Origin: Hormiphora californensis
Taxonomy: Eukaryota > Ctenophora > Tentaculata > Cydippida > Pleurobrachiidae
Reading direction: 5' to 3'
DNA length: 64,000 nt
Assembly (NCBI GenBank): GCA_020137815.1
Contig: CM035350.1
Span: 10,018,947 to 10,082,946 of the forward strand
Positions 22,151 through 34,500 of the stretch are shown here, piece by piece. The notes under the pieces were generated by a model that worked only from the letters and a program-made list of their open reading frames with translations, was not told the DNA's origin and ran no database searches. Position 1 is the first letter of the stretch, and each line of letters starts with the position of its first letter. Both the position numbers and the translations under genes were made by a program.

Positions 22151-22283
22151 AGAAATAGGTAGGGAGAGAAATAGGTAGGGAGAGACAGGTAGATACAGGG
22201 AGAGAGATTATAAAGGGATAGGGCCGAAGGATAGGAGATGTTGGCAGTGAAAGTAGTAGAGATAGTCAAGATAGCTGAGATGG

Positions 22284-25200
22284 TCATTTGATTATTTCCA
22301 TTGAGAAATTTGTTGGTGACCACTCGTCGGTCTCGTTGCTATAGCTATGTGGGAGGCTTTGTAAAGTAAGTAGATATCTAGTTAGTAAATTTTTAAAGGG
22401 GTTAAAGAAGTAGTCCTTGAGATGGCGTTGTGATGTTTTTTTATTATTATTATCTGTGTTGAGGGTGGCATTTGCACATGGCACGATATGATTATACAGA
22501 ATAGGGCCTATGTAAGCAGCCTGTCTTTTTGATCGCTCTAGTCGGAACTCGGGAACATCGAGTATTTTAATTGGGAGACTAGTGGATCTAGTGTAATACT
22601 GGGGCGCAGAGGTGGGGGATGTTGGAGAGAATAGTAACTGGATGTTGTCAGGAGCAACTTTTAGTCTGGTTTTTTGGATTAAACATAGGATTGATTTTGT
22701 GATGATGTTGGGTAGTGCTAAAAGTTTGTGGGCGGTGAAGATAGGTTTAGTGTGGGAGGGGATGGTACCTGATTTGCTGTCGTAGAAGAGTCTGGATTTG
22801 CTATTGAGGGCCCTGACACCTTTTTTTTGGGCCGAGAATAAGGGTTTCAGTGAATTCTGGGATGCGGTTCCCCAAACGGATGCACAGTAGAGCAGATGTG
22901 ATTCGATAAAGCTGTTGTAGAGGCACTTGAGAGACTTGAGAGGCAGTACTCCTCGCATTTTGTATAAGATGCCTGCGTTGCGACCTACTTTTGCGGCTAG
23001 TGCTGTGACATGATGTTTCCAGCTTAAATTAGAGTCTATGATTACCCCGAGGAACTTAGCATGATCGGTCGCTATTATTTTGACGCCTCCGAGATGGATT
23101 TGTAGTTCGGAGACTCGTGATCGATCCCTGTTGGTGAATACGAGAAGCTTTGTTTTGCCTATATTGAGTTTAAGCCCGTTACCGCCAACCCATCTATCCA
23201 CCGCGAGAAGAGCTCGGTTGACTCTCTCTTCTAGCTCTTCGAAACTGTCGGCTGATATGATGAGATTGGAATCGTCCGCGAATATGAAGAATTTGGCTAA
23301 AGGAACTGCAGCTGGAAGATCATTAATATAGATAAGAAATAGAGTCGGGCCCAGATTTGAGCCCTGGGGAACGCCGTGTTTTATGACACGATCTTCGGAG
23401 TTATTGTTATTGACACAGACATATTGCATTCTTTGACGCAAGTAAGACGAGAACCATTCTAGGTTGCTACCTCTGACTCCGTAATGCTCTAATTTATGTA
23501 AGAGAAGACGGTGATCTACCATATCGAAGGCCTTGCTAAAATCTAATAGGAGTAGTGCGGTTACTTTTTTGCGTTCGAGGGCTCGGATAATGGCATTTTG
23601 TGCTTCCAGAATAGCGTGCTCGCAGGAATGTGACCTTCTGAAACCATATTGTGATGTGAATAAAATATTATTAGTGTTTAAGTGCTTCGTAAGGCGGGTT
23701 AACATAATTTTTTCATAAATTTTTGAGAATGTGGGAAGTAGAGAGATTGGTCGGTAGTTGGCGATATCTGTGCGTGAGCCCTGTTTGAATAGGGGAATGA
23801 CTTTGGCTTTCTTTAATTTACTGGGGAAAATACCCTGGGCGAGGGATGCCGCTACTGTGTGTTGCAGGATATTGGAAATGGGATCTACTGCGGCTTTTAG
23901 AGGTGCTATTCCCGTGTCGGAGGTTGCTCGTATTTTCAGCGACTTAACAGTCTCTTTTATTTCTAGTACTGTTACGGGTTCTAGCGACATGTTAGATTTA
24001 CATCTTGTATCTGGCGAGAGGCTAGGTTGAGAGCAGGAAGGGTTACTGGAAGAATCTTTTAGTTTCTGTGCTATGTTGGTGAAGTAGTCATTGAACGCCT
24101 CAGCTATTTTCGTGTTGCTGGTTATAGTTTCGCCTTCATAGTCAATCTTACTGATCTGAGCTTTGGCCTTACGTGTTCTATTCAGGAGCTGGTTTATTAA
24201 TTGCCATTGCTTTTTGCAATCACTACTATGACGTTCCATGTACTGATTGTAGTAGCGGTGTTTTGCAATACGTATGTGTTTATCTACAAACTTTTTCATA
24301 CGTGTGTAATAAAATTTGTTTTGAGGAGAGGGATGGAGGACAAATTTGCTGTAAAGGCGATTTTTGCGGGCACACGCACAGCGCAGCCAATCAAGAATCC
24401 AGGGTTTATTCTCCCGTTCCTTGCGTCGCTTTGGTTTACTAAGGGGAAAGCATTTATTGTAGACACGTGTGTATTCTTCATAAAATTTATTGAATTTTTG
24501 GTCTGCATCTTCTACTAGGTTCAAAAAGTCCCAGTCGATATTATTGATTTCATGGACAAAATTCTGGGTGGCCTGTGTAGTGATAGGACGGGTGTCGGCG
24601 CTGCATTGCCCTAACATTTTATGGATCTTTTCGTTATCTGTGAGAAAAGTTGCAAATGTAACTAGGTGGTCCGACAAATCGACATCTGTGAGAACTCCTG
24701 ATTTCGTTACAGTGTGACAGGAGTTTGTAAATATGTGGTCAATAAGGGTTGCCGAGTGGTCGGTTATGCGTGTGGGGCGAGAGATTAGTGGTGAAAAGCC
24801 AAACTCATTGAGTTTATTAACAAAGTTCGAACAAATATCCACTTTTCCATAATCTAAGAGATTTAGATTACTATCGCCTGCTAAGATGATAACTTTATTT
24901 CTGTGGCGATGGAGACCCGAGAGAATGTTTTCAAATTTATCAAGAAAAGCGGTTTGATCAGAATTTGGAGACCTATAGTAGCTAGTTATAACAATATTCT
25001 TGCCATTGTTTCGGCAGATTTCCAGGGTTAGAAATTCCCCTGAGTTATAACTTGAATTGTCGCTAAGTTGATCTAGGGATTTAATGTTTAACAGATCGCA
25101 GAAATTTTTGTTAACGTAAATAGCAAGACCGCCTCCTTTACCACTGTAATCTGGCGGGAATCTGGGTGAAGGGCTGATGGAAACCTTCCAGAGCCAGCTC

Positions 25201-25923
25201 CTCGCCGCTGAAAGGGAGATTAGAGGGGTTGCAATTGGTCTCGTTGAAACAAAGGACGTCGAATTTCCTGAAGAAGCTCAAGTTCTCGTTAATATTTGTA
25301 ATGCTCCCTGCTAAAGACCTGATGTTAGCAGAGAGGACTTGAAGCTCGCCAGTTTTTTGAGTTTTGATGGCGGTGTGTGAGCGGTAATTACAGGATCTCA
25401 GAATTTCAGATGGTATTTCCCAATCCTCCGCGGATTCATCCGGAGAGGTATGCCCTACATAGTTAATGAAGTTTTTGTGGTCGTACGGATTGAACGAGCT
25501 GGAGTTACGGCAGATGCGAGTGATGGGCGGGGCAACGTAGCCCGGAAGAACGTCTCCAGCGCACGTCCTACAGCCTAGCGATCCCATGGAGCATTTGGGA
25601 TGGGTGTAACGCTCACAGAGCCAGCATTGGCTCATCTTTGGGAGATTGCCAATTTTTTTGCAGATGTGGCAGGTGATATTGTATAGTGCAGCGAGAGTAA
25701 GTGGAGTAGAGTTTTCATTTGTAGGGAGAAGATCTAGTGGAAGAGCTGATCTCGTACATGGTTCACATGTCCAGGTACAAGCGAGGCCAGAATTTTCTAG
25801 GATAAGTATATCAGTAGGGGCTAAATTTACACACTTAGGGTGGAACGACATGTTGCATTGGTGACAATTAACATTTTTCTTGTGTTTCCAAATTTTAGTT
25901 GTGCAGTTACTACAGTGCTGCAT
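22284..25923 (-). pseudogene. Retrotransposon ORF2: PHD-like fingers, APE endonuclease, reverse transcriptase (one frameshift)
   Basis: The ORF starts at ATG 25923. Two PHD-like Cys/His clusters follow: one beginning CSNCTTK, with CHQCNMSFHPKC, and one beginning CHICKKIG, with CWLCERYTHPKC. The endonuclease starts with LQVLSANIRSL and FNETN. Near 25140 the frame is lost by one base at the IPARLQW end, and the next frame resumes at once with DYSGKGGGLAIYV. It then continues through AGDSNLNLL and LSDHLV, so both halves of the endonuclease active site exist. The RT has NYRPISLLP, LDFSKAFDMVDH, HGVPQGSNLGP and FADD (about 23270). The stop is at 22284. The frameshift may be a mutation, an assembly error or a programmed shift. 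Confidence 0.85.
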
Positions 25924-26226
25924 CTGATGTTGGTAGTAGTTATTATACAAATATTATACGTTATGTAAGTAAAGTAATGAGGCTGGGGTGTTACTGAGAA
26001 GATTAGGGAACCTTATGTTCAGTAGCACAGCAGCCTAACAAAAAAGAGATAGGCTAGGCTAAGTTGAGAGTATTAGAAAGAAGAAGGTGGGGGTTAGGAT
26101 TGGGGGGGGGGGAGGGGTTGAGAAGTTGAGTTTGGAAAGTTAAGTTAATTTGATGTTGTGGGGACAGCAGGTTATAAAGTGAGCGTGTTGTGAATATAAA
26201 ATGATGATTCAGATGACCCGTTGTGA

Positions 26227-27525
26227 TCAGCCTACATACCCCTGTATGTCTCTGAGTTCCGCTCTGAGTGGCCAGAGGCGCCAGCCCTGCCATCTACCCG
26301 GCCCACCATAGAGATGGTCGGTAAGGTGGATGGCGATGGACCTCGATAACCTACGCTTGACGGTGGGGAGCAGGTGTATACCGTGACGTTCGTCCAGTAT
26401 ACGACTGCCCCTGCACCACAACCCTCTTGCTTCCGCATGAGTGTCAAGGAAGAGAAGGTTGGGGAGAGCACCTGATAACTCAAAAAGTTCAAAGTTCGTG
26501 TCCTTCACCTCATAATTGACCCATTTTCCAGTGGTGCGAGATGCCGTTTCTAGGAGAGAGTTTATCACGAACGTGGTGCCTGGATGTTTAACGCAAAGGC
26601 GCCGGATCATCGGACCCACTATCTCAATTAGAGACCATGCTCGGTGACCATATCTTGTGATGTCGTTGATGCCAGCCGAGATGAATACTGTATCAGTGCC
26701 CTCAAACATGTGGGAGTATTTGTCCAGGTCAGTTAGCTGATAGAACTGACGGTATACCACCTGTAGACCTGGAATACCAGATGGGAAGTCCCTATCGATG
26801 CCACTGAACATAGAATCCGACAGTATTAGAACCCGTTTAGGAGGGCGCCGGGGAGTCTCGGGTTCTTTAACAGGGGGAACACGGGAAGGGGTGTCGGAGA
26901 TGGGGATGGGGGACAGTTTACGGAACGTCAGTGAGATGCGGGGCTCCTTCACTGCTGGCTCCCTGGGAATACAGTGCTCCCAGTTCTCTTGGCATTCCCG
27001 GGAGAAAGCATACCCTGAACCATGATGCTGGGGATGGGTGAATGTGACCTTCGCCCCGGACAGGGATCTAATGTGGAGTGTCCTGGATGACCCGAGTGAT
27101 ACACAAACTATGTCACTGTCCTGACAGATTTGACCCTCATCATCCTGGTGCCACGGGATGTTATAGTTACCATTCCTGTACAGGGTGACCAGGCACGAAA
27201 ACTCCCCAATACCCTCAATTACCTCGGACAGCTTCTCTCTGATCTCGAATAAAGGCCCTTCAGTGGGGAAGGGGAGTGCTGGGTGGTACCTACCCCCATA
27301 TTGATAGGAACTACCAAAGTTGGCGATATCTCGACTACCCTCTCTAGTGAAGTGGATAGTGGATGTCAGCTGCTCCACGGTGAATTGAGTGAGATTCAAG
27401 TTGAAAGACCTTACCGGGGAGACGGAGGTAGAGGTTACACTTGGGCTGGAGGATTCACTACTGCTCGAAGATAGCGTCTGCGTCTCATCCGGACATGAGG
27501 GAGGTAGAGGGGGATTAGCTGTGAG

Positions 27526-27566
<41 letters not shown>

Positions 27567-27810
27567 GCTGCTGTAGTTGTTGTAACTCTCGGATTTGTTC
27601 CTTGAGCTCAGCAATATCAGACTTTGCTTTATCTAGCTGTTCAGTCAGCTCACAACACACTTCACATTCCTTACTCCGCTCCTTCACACTCTTGTTCTTG
27701 ACTCGCTCAGACTGTCGGAGGCTGTTGGTAGGAGGGCTTGATGTAGAACGTCTACGGTCAGTCAACTTACCAGGGACGGCTGGGCGTGCCGGGGTGGATT
27801 TGGGAGGCAT
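26227..27810 (-). CDS. Retrotransposon ORF1p: coiled coil, AlkB-like dioxygenase, SGNH esterase
   Basis: The protein has 527 residues. The start is ATG 27810, in the context GCCGCCATGC. Residues about 45-100 form a basic stretch, a CXXC-type ECEVCCE motif and a coiled coil that runs into poly-Gln. Residues about 140-300 are an ALKBH2/3-type 2-oxoglutarate/Fe(II) dioxygenase. It has LYRNGNYNIPWHQDDEG with HxD at H221/D223, SLGSSRTLHIR, WEHCIPRE with H279, and RISLTFR as the Rx5R motif (291-297). All iron and co-substrate ligands are present. Residues about 325-510 are an SGNH hydrolase, with ILSDSMFSG (Ser 333), ISAGINDI (Asn 382) and DERHGIHL (His 479). Neither domain shows an obvious catalytic loss. 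Family knowledge suggests repair or demethylation of alkylated nucleic acid for AlkB and ester hydrolysis for SGNH. The actual substrates are unknown. Confidence 0.85.
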
Positions 27811-27929
27811 GGCGGCGGTGGGCGACCAGCCCCAGCAGCCCAAAGATGTTCTCGAAGCTAAATCAGGCGATCCTGCTGTCCCATGCGTTGTTATCAGTTT
27901 AGCAGAGCAAGATCAGTAGCAACATATCA

Positions 27930-28010
27930 TTGATAGAGAAATGTGAGAATGATAGAGAAATGTGAGAATGATAGAGAAATGTGAGAATGATAGAGAAATG
28001 TGAGAAATGT
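27930..28010 (+). repeat. 19-bp minisatellite, four copies
   Basis: Four near-perfect copies of TGATAGAGAAATGTGAGAA lie between the retrotransposon ORF1 and the next host gene. This may be the 5' boundary of the retrotransposon. Confidence 0.8.
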
Positions 28011-28561
28011 GGAAATGCTATCAGTAAAGGGGCTGCTATTCTATTGAGTGGTACCTCAAAATGCTGAACAACAAATGATTAATTAATTAGGGAACTGGAC
28101 CTCTGTCCTCTACAATGGTGGTCGGCACCATTAGGGGTATGAGTGTGGGCTGATTCACCTTCTCCAAAAACGTCGGAGAGTGGTTGGCAGGCCAATGCTC
28201 TGACAAGAGAGTGGTATGAACAATGTCGGATCGGTTCTGTGTTTATGTACAGCTCCTGTGGAATATTCTGGATATTATCCGGAAAAGTCTCCTGCTGCCA
28301 CTGCTGTCTACTATTGTGATGAGCTAGCAACTGTGTCCCAATCAGATTGTAGACACAATCTACCACACACACACAGGTATTATAATACCCCCCCTGTGTT
28401 TTTGACCCTTTTCAGTTGGTATAATTATTTGCTATATCTGTGATTAATATTAATTAAGTGTACATTCATATCTGACATTGTCTGTTAACCCTCCCTCTCC
28501 TATCTGCCAGGAGATGATCGTGTTAGGAAGGGTCAGTGGCTGATAATAAATCTTCCAAATT
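28011..28561 (+). other. Probable promoter / 5' UTR region of the repeat-protein gene
   Basis: No long coding frame fits this stretch. A possible untranslated exon ends at a CACACAG/GTATTA donor-like site near 28378, and an acceptor-like CTGCCAG lies near 28511. The sequence after that acceptor has stops in the frame of the gene that starts at 28562. It could therefore only be 5' UTR, if it is exonic at all. Confidence 0.35.
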
Positions 28562-31500
28562 ATGAAGGAGCAGGCTGACTGGGAGCTACGCTCGGAAAGG
28601 TTTGTGTCATTCCCTTCCCAGCCCCATCCCAGCTGCACCAATTGTTTTTGTTGTTTGGATGATTGCCAAACCTTGGTAACCATGGTAACCTGAATCTTGT
28701 ACTATTTGCAGAGTGGCTGATATTCTGATGGATTATCTGGACGTGACGGAGGGGGAAGATAGTCTTGATGAGGGAACACCTCTACCCAGCGAGGAGCCCA
28801 TGGTGCCCCCATCAACTGGTTAGTACTACTGTTCTTTCTTCCACACCCTGCAATTTCTCCACCCCATCAGGCAGCAACTGGTGCCATGCAGTGACTGTTC
28901 TGAGTTCTCGGTGCTATGTGTGTGTAACCATGGTAACCTTGGTAACCCTGATATTTTACAGGTACCAACTGGTGCAGTGACTGTTCTCGGTGCTATGTGT
29001 GTGACTCTATCTCCAAGGAGGTTCATGCTATTTGTGCAGCACCAGCAGCTACCCTTGATATGGATTACCTGTCCAACCACCTCCAGTATCTTGTATCCAC
29101 CACCCACAAACTCGTCCTAGCTGCAGCAGGTTAATGAGAATTAGGGCAAATTAGGGCACCCCTAGACCGTAGTTCAACAAGTTGTTGATAGCTAGCTAAA
29201 TAAACATTGGATGGTTTAATTCTTTGGAATCACCGGGAATCACACATTTAACACAACAGTTAACACAGAACATCCCCGGTTTACACACTCTTCCAAGAAG
29301 AAAACACACTTTCTCAAAACACCGCCTTCTTAAACACATACCACTCTTCAGAACAAGATAGAGACGAGTTATCGGTCAGTTCCCAGTGTGATGTTAGTAG
29401 CACTACAGAGAGCAAGATGTCAAAACCACAGATCCTGTTGGAGAATTGGGATTACGATACCTGCTATGAACCTCACCCTGACTGTAACCCATGCTATCCC
29501 TGCTCAATCTTTTCCCGTGAGGTAACCAATACAAACTCTATCCCTGTTCTATCTTTTCCTGTGAAGTAACCAATACAAACTCCATCTCTGCTCTATCTTT
29601 TAAAGCGTTACTCTCTAAACGCTCCCTCCAGGTCCATGGATATCTGAGAGCGAGAGCACGTCTAACAGCAAGTCATCACAAGGAGCTACTTGGACAGACC
29701 CTTGCTAGGAACCTCTCCCTTGCTGTTGAGAGATTCATCAGTTTTGCAGTGTTCCTTAAAACTGGAAACACGAGCTATTTCAAACCCAGGTAATTACATT
29801 TCACGAGTTATTTCAAACCCAGGTAATTACATTTCACTTTTGGCAATGCAACAAGGGTTCTTGGCTATGATATACTGCAACATGGGCCAATGGACACGTG
29901 CCAAGATTCCGTGTACTGTTTGTATCCGGTGTTCAGAGACCCGTGAGAGAGGGTCAGAACGAGAGATATTATCTGAACAATTGTAACGTGAGATTTCCCT
30001 ATCTAACTAGTTGAGCTACAAGTTACTTGACACGATCTAATAGCATGTTCCCCACAGAACGACAGTGAGACGGAAGGTATTGGAGAAGTTTGCAGACCTG
30101 ATCCTGGCAGTGGTTCTCAAGCAACTAGCCGGAGAATCTGTAGACTTCCAAGCAGTGTTGTCAGAGACAATGAGAGAGCGCCCAATAATAACATCCTCCC
30201 TGGGTACCACAAACAACAGACAGACAAAGCAACATACAAATCAACATCTACAGACGAATCTACAGACGAATCAACAGACAAAGCAACAGACGAGCAAAAC
30301 TTTGACAACAAGGACCTCAGCCACCCAGCAGGCTAATCTCACAAAAACTAAAGCCGTTGAAAGACAGAGTAGACCTCCTCAGAGATCTGACAAGATAGGA
30401 GGAAGAAAACAGGGCAGTCCATCATCGGTTACTTCTAATTCTGGAGATCAACATAAGCGGGTGTCTTCTCTTGAAAATAAACGGGTGTCCTCTCTTGAAA
30501 ATAAGCGGGTTTCATCCTTAGAGACCAAGAGGGTATCGTCTACAGAGACCAAGAGGGTATCGTCCACAGAGAACAAAACCAGATCCAGTACCACTAATGT
30601 TATCAGGAAGAGTAAAAGCACCTCAGCTATCTCTAACCCCGGTCCTGTAAAGAAACCCTTTGGGGGGTCCCGGGCAGACTTCAAAGTGTTCACGTACCAG
30701 GGCGGTGTTAGTAGTAGCTCTAACAAGAAAGTGGTAAAGTGCTCCAGTATGAGCAATCTAGCAGTGGATAGTGGTGGTGGTGGTGGGTCACCCGCTGGGT
30801 TCAGGAGCAGGAACACCAAGTACAGTCACATCAAGTCTAAAGTTGACAGTGGCACTTCAAACCAGAGTGTTCCTGCAGGGAAAAAAGAACATAGTGTTCC
30901 TGTGAAGGGTTCAGGTGGCAGAAAGAAACCCTCTTCCCCAACCACTATAACATCAGGGTCTAAACCGCCCTCCAAACAGTCAACACCACCAAAAGACCCG
31001 GAATTGAGTGAGTTGATGTACGAAGTTAACGACCAGGAATTCCTAAGGAAGATGCGGGAGGCGACCCAGTCACCATCAGATGAGTTTTATGAGCTGGCGG
31101 CACAGGACTTCCAATCCTCTCACTACCAATCGCAGAACTTCTATTTTGACGCCGTGGATGGGATGGTAGAGGAGGGTGGGATGGTAGAGGAGGGTGGGAT
31201 GGGAGAGGAGGGTGGGATGGGAGAGGAGGATCAGATGGAGGAGGATGAGGAGGAAGAGGAGGAGGAGGAGGAGGAGGAGGAGGAGGAGGAGGATGAGGAG
31301 GAGGAGGAGGGTGTGTTTATTGGTGATGATGATACTGCACTGAACACCCAACATAACTCCCAATCCAATCATTCAGAATATCACGTTGGCCAGGATTCAA
31401 GGGTTCAAGATGTCCGGCACAGTAAACATCACCACAGCTCACAGCACACCAACAAGTCCCACTCGCAGTATAATAACACACCACAAAACACTAGTCATGG

Positions 31501-34500
31501 TGTTACTGACATCCAGAACATGACTCTCCATGATGTTAGTCTACACAGTGATATCCAGATGGATTCATCCGGTGCGGAATTAGAGGTAGTAACTGATTCG
31601 CAGGAGATGGAGGTGGTAACTGATTCTCAAGAGATAGAGGTGGCAACTGATTCTCAATATGACGAGCAGATGGAGATAGAGATGGGAAAAAGACAGGGAG
31701 ACAGAGAGGGAGAGAGGAAGGGAGACAGACAAGAAGAAAGAAGGGGACAGAGGCAGGGAGACAGACATGGACTAGTCCAGTCTCAAACCACTGCTCATCA
31801 GAATCACTATCTTACAGCTGACTATGTTGAAACTGTAAGTGAGGATGAGATTAGAGAGACAGTGCGGCAGACAGTTGATAGAATCAACTCTATCCAACAG
31901 CACCAGATAGACCATCAGGAACTGAATCATCAGGAACTGGATCACCAGGCTGTGACACACCTCCATCAGACACACGACCTGACCCAGGCAGTCATACACG
32001 ATCATCATGAAACAATCCAACTGGATCAGAGAGTTCGTTACCATGACAACCAGGACGTGACGCAGGGAGTTCGTTACCATGACAACCAGGACGTGACGCA
32101 GGGAGTTCGTTACCATGACAACCAGGACGTGACGCAGGGAGTTCGTTACCATGACAACCAGGACGTGACTCAGGGAGTTCGTTACCATGACCACCAGGAT
32201 GTGACACAGGGAGTTCGTTACCATGACAACCAGGACATGGATCAGGGAGTTCGTTACCATGACAACCAGGAAGTAACGCAGGGAGTTCGTTACCATGACA
32301 ACCATGACGTGACGCAAGGAGTTCGTTACCATGACAACCAGGACGTGACGCAGGGAGTCCGTTACCATGACAACCAGGACGTGACGCAGGGAGTTCGTTA
32401 CCATGACAACCAGGGCGTGACGCAGCGTGCCTACTCGCAGGAAAGGGGTTCTGACAATGTGATAACTCACACAGAGAGAACAGAGAGGGCTGCTAGTTAT
32501 CCACCTGAGAGACCCGTTACTAGGTCACCAGAAGGAGCGGTTGCTATGGAAACAGCACTCTACAAACATGAAACCATTGATCGTCTGGACGTCTCTTCAG
32601 AGAAGAAGAAAGACAAGAAGATGAAGAAGGACAAGAAAAACAAAAAAGGAAAGTCCGCCCAAGGTTCAGATAATATGGTGAAGGATCACTATACTGAGCC
32701 AGATAACAGACCACTAGAAATGGCTCGGATTATGAGCCCTGAGGTCCCTATCTACTACACTAAAGCGTCCCCCTCCCCTTGTAACCATGACGACGAGGAA
32801 GATGACGTCACAGCTTGTAAAACTCCCGATCTAAGACACCTCAGCTCCAGCTCTCCCCGGAAATCCCCCTACAACAAGCGAAGACAGGAGGAGCATGAAG
32901 GGAGTAGTGGTGGGAGCAGTATCTATCTGGACTCTGCTCTCTCCACTATATTCTCTGGGGAGGAATATCCAGCGAGAGGGAGGGGTGAGATGGTTACCTC
33001 TCCTGTTATACAAGAGGAGGAGGAGGAGGAGAGTGATAACTCCGTGTTCCAGAACTATCTCATCTCTATGGCAACCACTGTACAAGACAAAACCACCAAG
33101 ACTTCAGAGTCCTTTGACTCTGCTGTAGAGAGGTTAAACAATCTAGGAGAGGAGGATACCATGACTCTATCTGAGTACATGAGAGCCTTTAGTCCCCTCT
33201 ATTCCAACATAATCAGTCGGAGCAGGAGCAGGAGTAAGGGTGATAGAGGGGCTGCTACGGATGTAGTAGATAACCGAACAGTTAGCAGCTGTAGTTTCAA
33301 CGAGGCTGAGTTAGACGAGGAGGTGAGGAGGATTAACAGTCAGAGTAGTATGCTGACTGAGACACTTGGGAAGGTAGAGCACGTACTGGATGAGATAACT
33401 AGGATGGCGGGGGATGAGAGTACTGTAACAGGACCCGGGGAGCAGCAGCAACAGCAGCATGGTGGGGTCCAAGGTAGTGGTAGTGGGATGAGTGGGATAA
33501 TGGATAGTTTGAACAGGGCTAAAGCTAACGTTGCAGAGGAGAAGGTTGCTATTAGGAGCAATATCAAGATGACCCAGAACAGAATCCAACAGTTCCCGAT
33601 AGGTCCAGATAGGCAGGTCGAGAAGATGAGGAGTGAGAGTATGAAGTTGTTAAAGGAACATGAAGCAACACTAAGGAAGATCCTGAAGTATGAAACCAAG
33701 TTGGATAAATTAAAAGGTGCTGTGGCTGGGATCCTAAAAAAGCGGTCTGATATTGAGATAAGAATTCAGAGCAGATTGTCAGTAAGAGAAGGTGGTACCC
33801 CTTACAGCTTCACTCCAGTTCGAGGGAATACCCCTCAGTTGTCTGTTCGAGGAAATACCCCTCAGTTGTCTGTTAGAGGTAACACCCCTCTATTGTCGGC
33901 AGGACCGAGTACAGTTAGTCTCTCTCAGGCACCATTTAGTAGCAGTAGCGTGTCCCAGCAGCAACTGATAAGCAGTGTATCACAAAGCAGTGTAGTGAGC
34001 AACACTCAGAGGAACAATGTTTCAGTGAAATCAGGTAGTGTTCCACAAGTTCACCATGGCAACACACCACAGCAACAACATCTTGGCAACACACCGCAGC
34101 AACAACACCGTGGCAACACACCACAGCAGCAACACCATGGCAACACACCACAGCAACAACACCGTGGCAACACACCACAGCAACAACACCGTGGCAACAC
34201 ACCGCAGCAACAACACCATGGCAACACACCACAGCAACAACACCATGGCAACACACCACAGCATCACCGTGGCAACACACCAAAGGAACAACACCATGGC
34301 AACACACCAGAACATGAAATCGAGCAGAAATCTGGTAAAACTAAATCTCGGAAAAAGTCTAAGAAGAAGAACAAACGTCACAACAGTGACCATAGCAACA
34401 CAGACCAGCACCATAGCAACACAGACCAGCACCATAACAACACAGACCAGCACCATAGCAACACAGACCAGCACCATAGCAACACAGACCGCCACCATGG

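Larger units (their letters stand above)
22150..27900 (-). mobile_element. Non-LTR retrotransposon with AlkB-SGNH ORF1 and PHD-EN-RT ORF2
   Basis: This is a two-ORF LINE on the minus strand. ORF1 is 27810-26227, a 300-bp spacer follows, then ORF2 is 25923-22284. The 3' side ends in CT-rich simple sequence (as read on the minus strand). The 5' limit is uncertain. A 19-bp minisatellite (GATAGAGAAATGTGAGAAT, four copies, 27930-28010) lies just beyond ORF1 and may mark it. ORF2 gives every catalytic block of an APE-type LINE. ORF1 proteins with an SGNH esterase are known from CR1/L2-group elements. An added AlkB dioxygenase is not something I know from that group. Calling both ORFs one element rests on same strand, order and spacing, so it is an inference, though a strong one. 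Confidence 0.8.

Noticed and set aside
23080-24717. Plus-strand ORFs of 60-105 residues across 23080-24717
   Set aside because: They are antisense to the reverse transcriptase ORF and show no domain sense.
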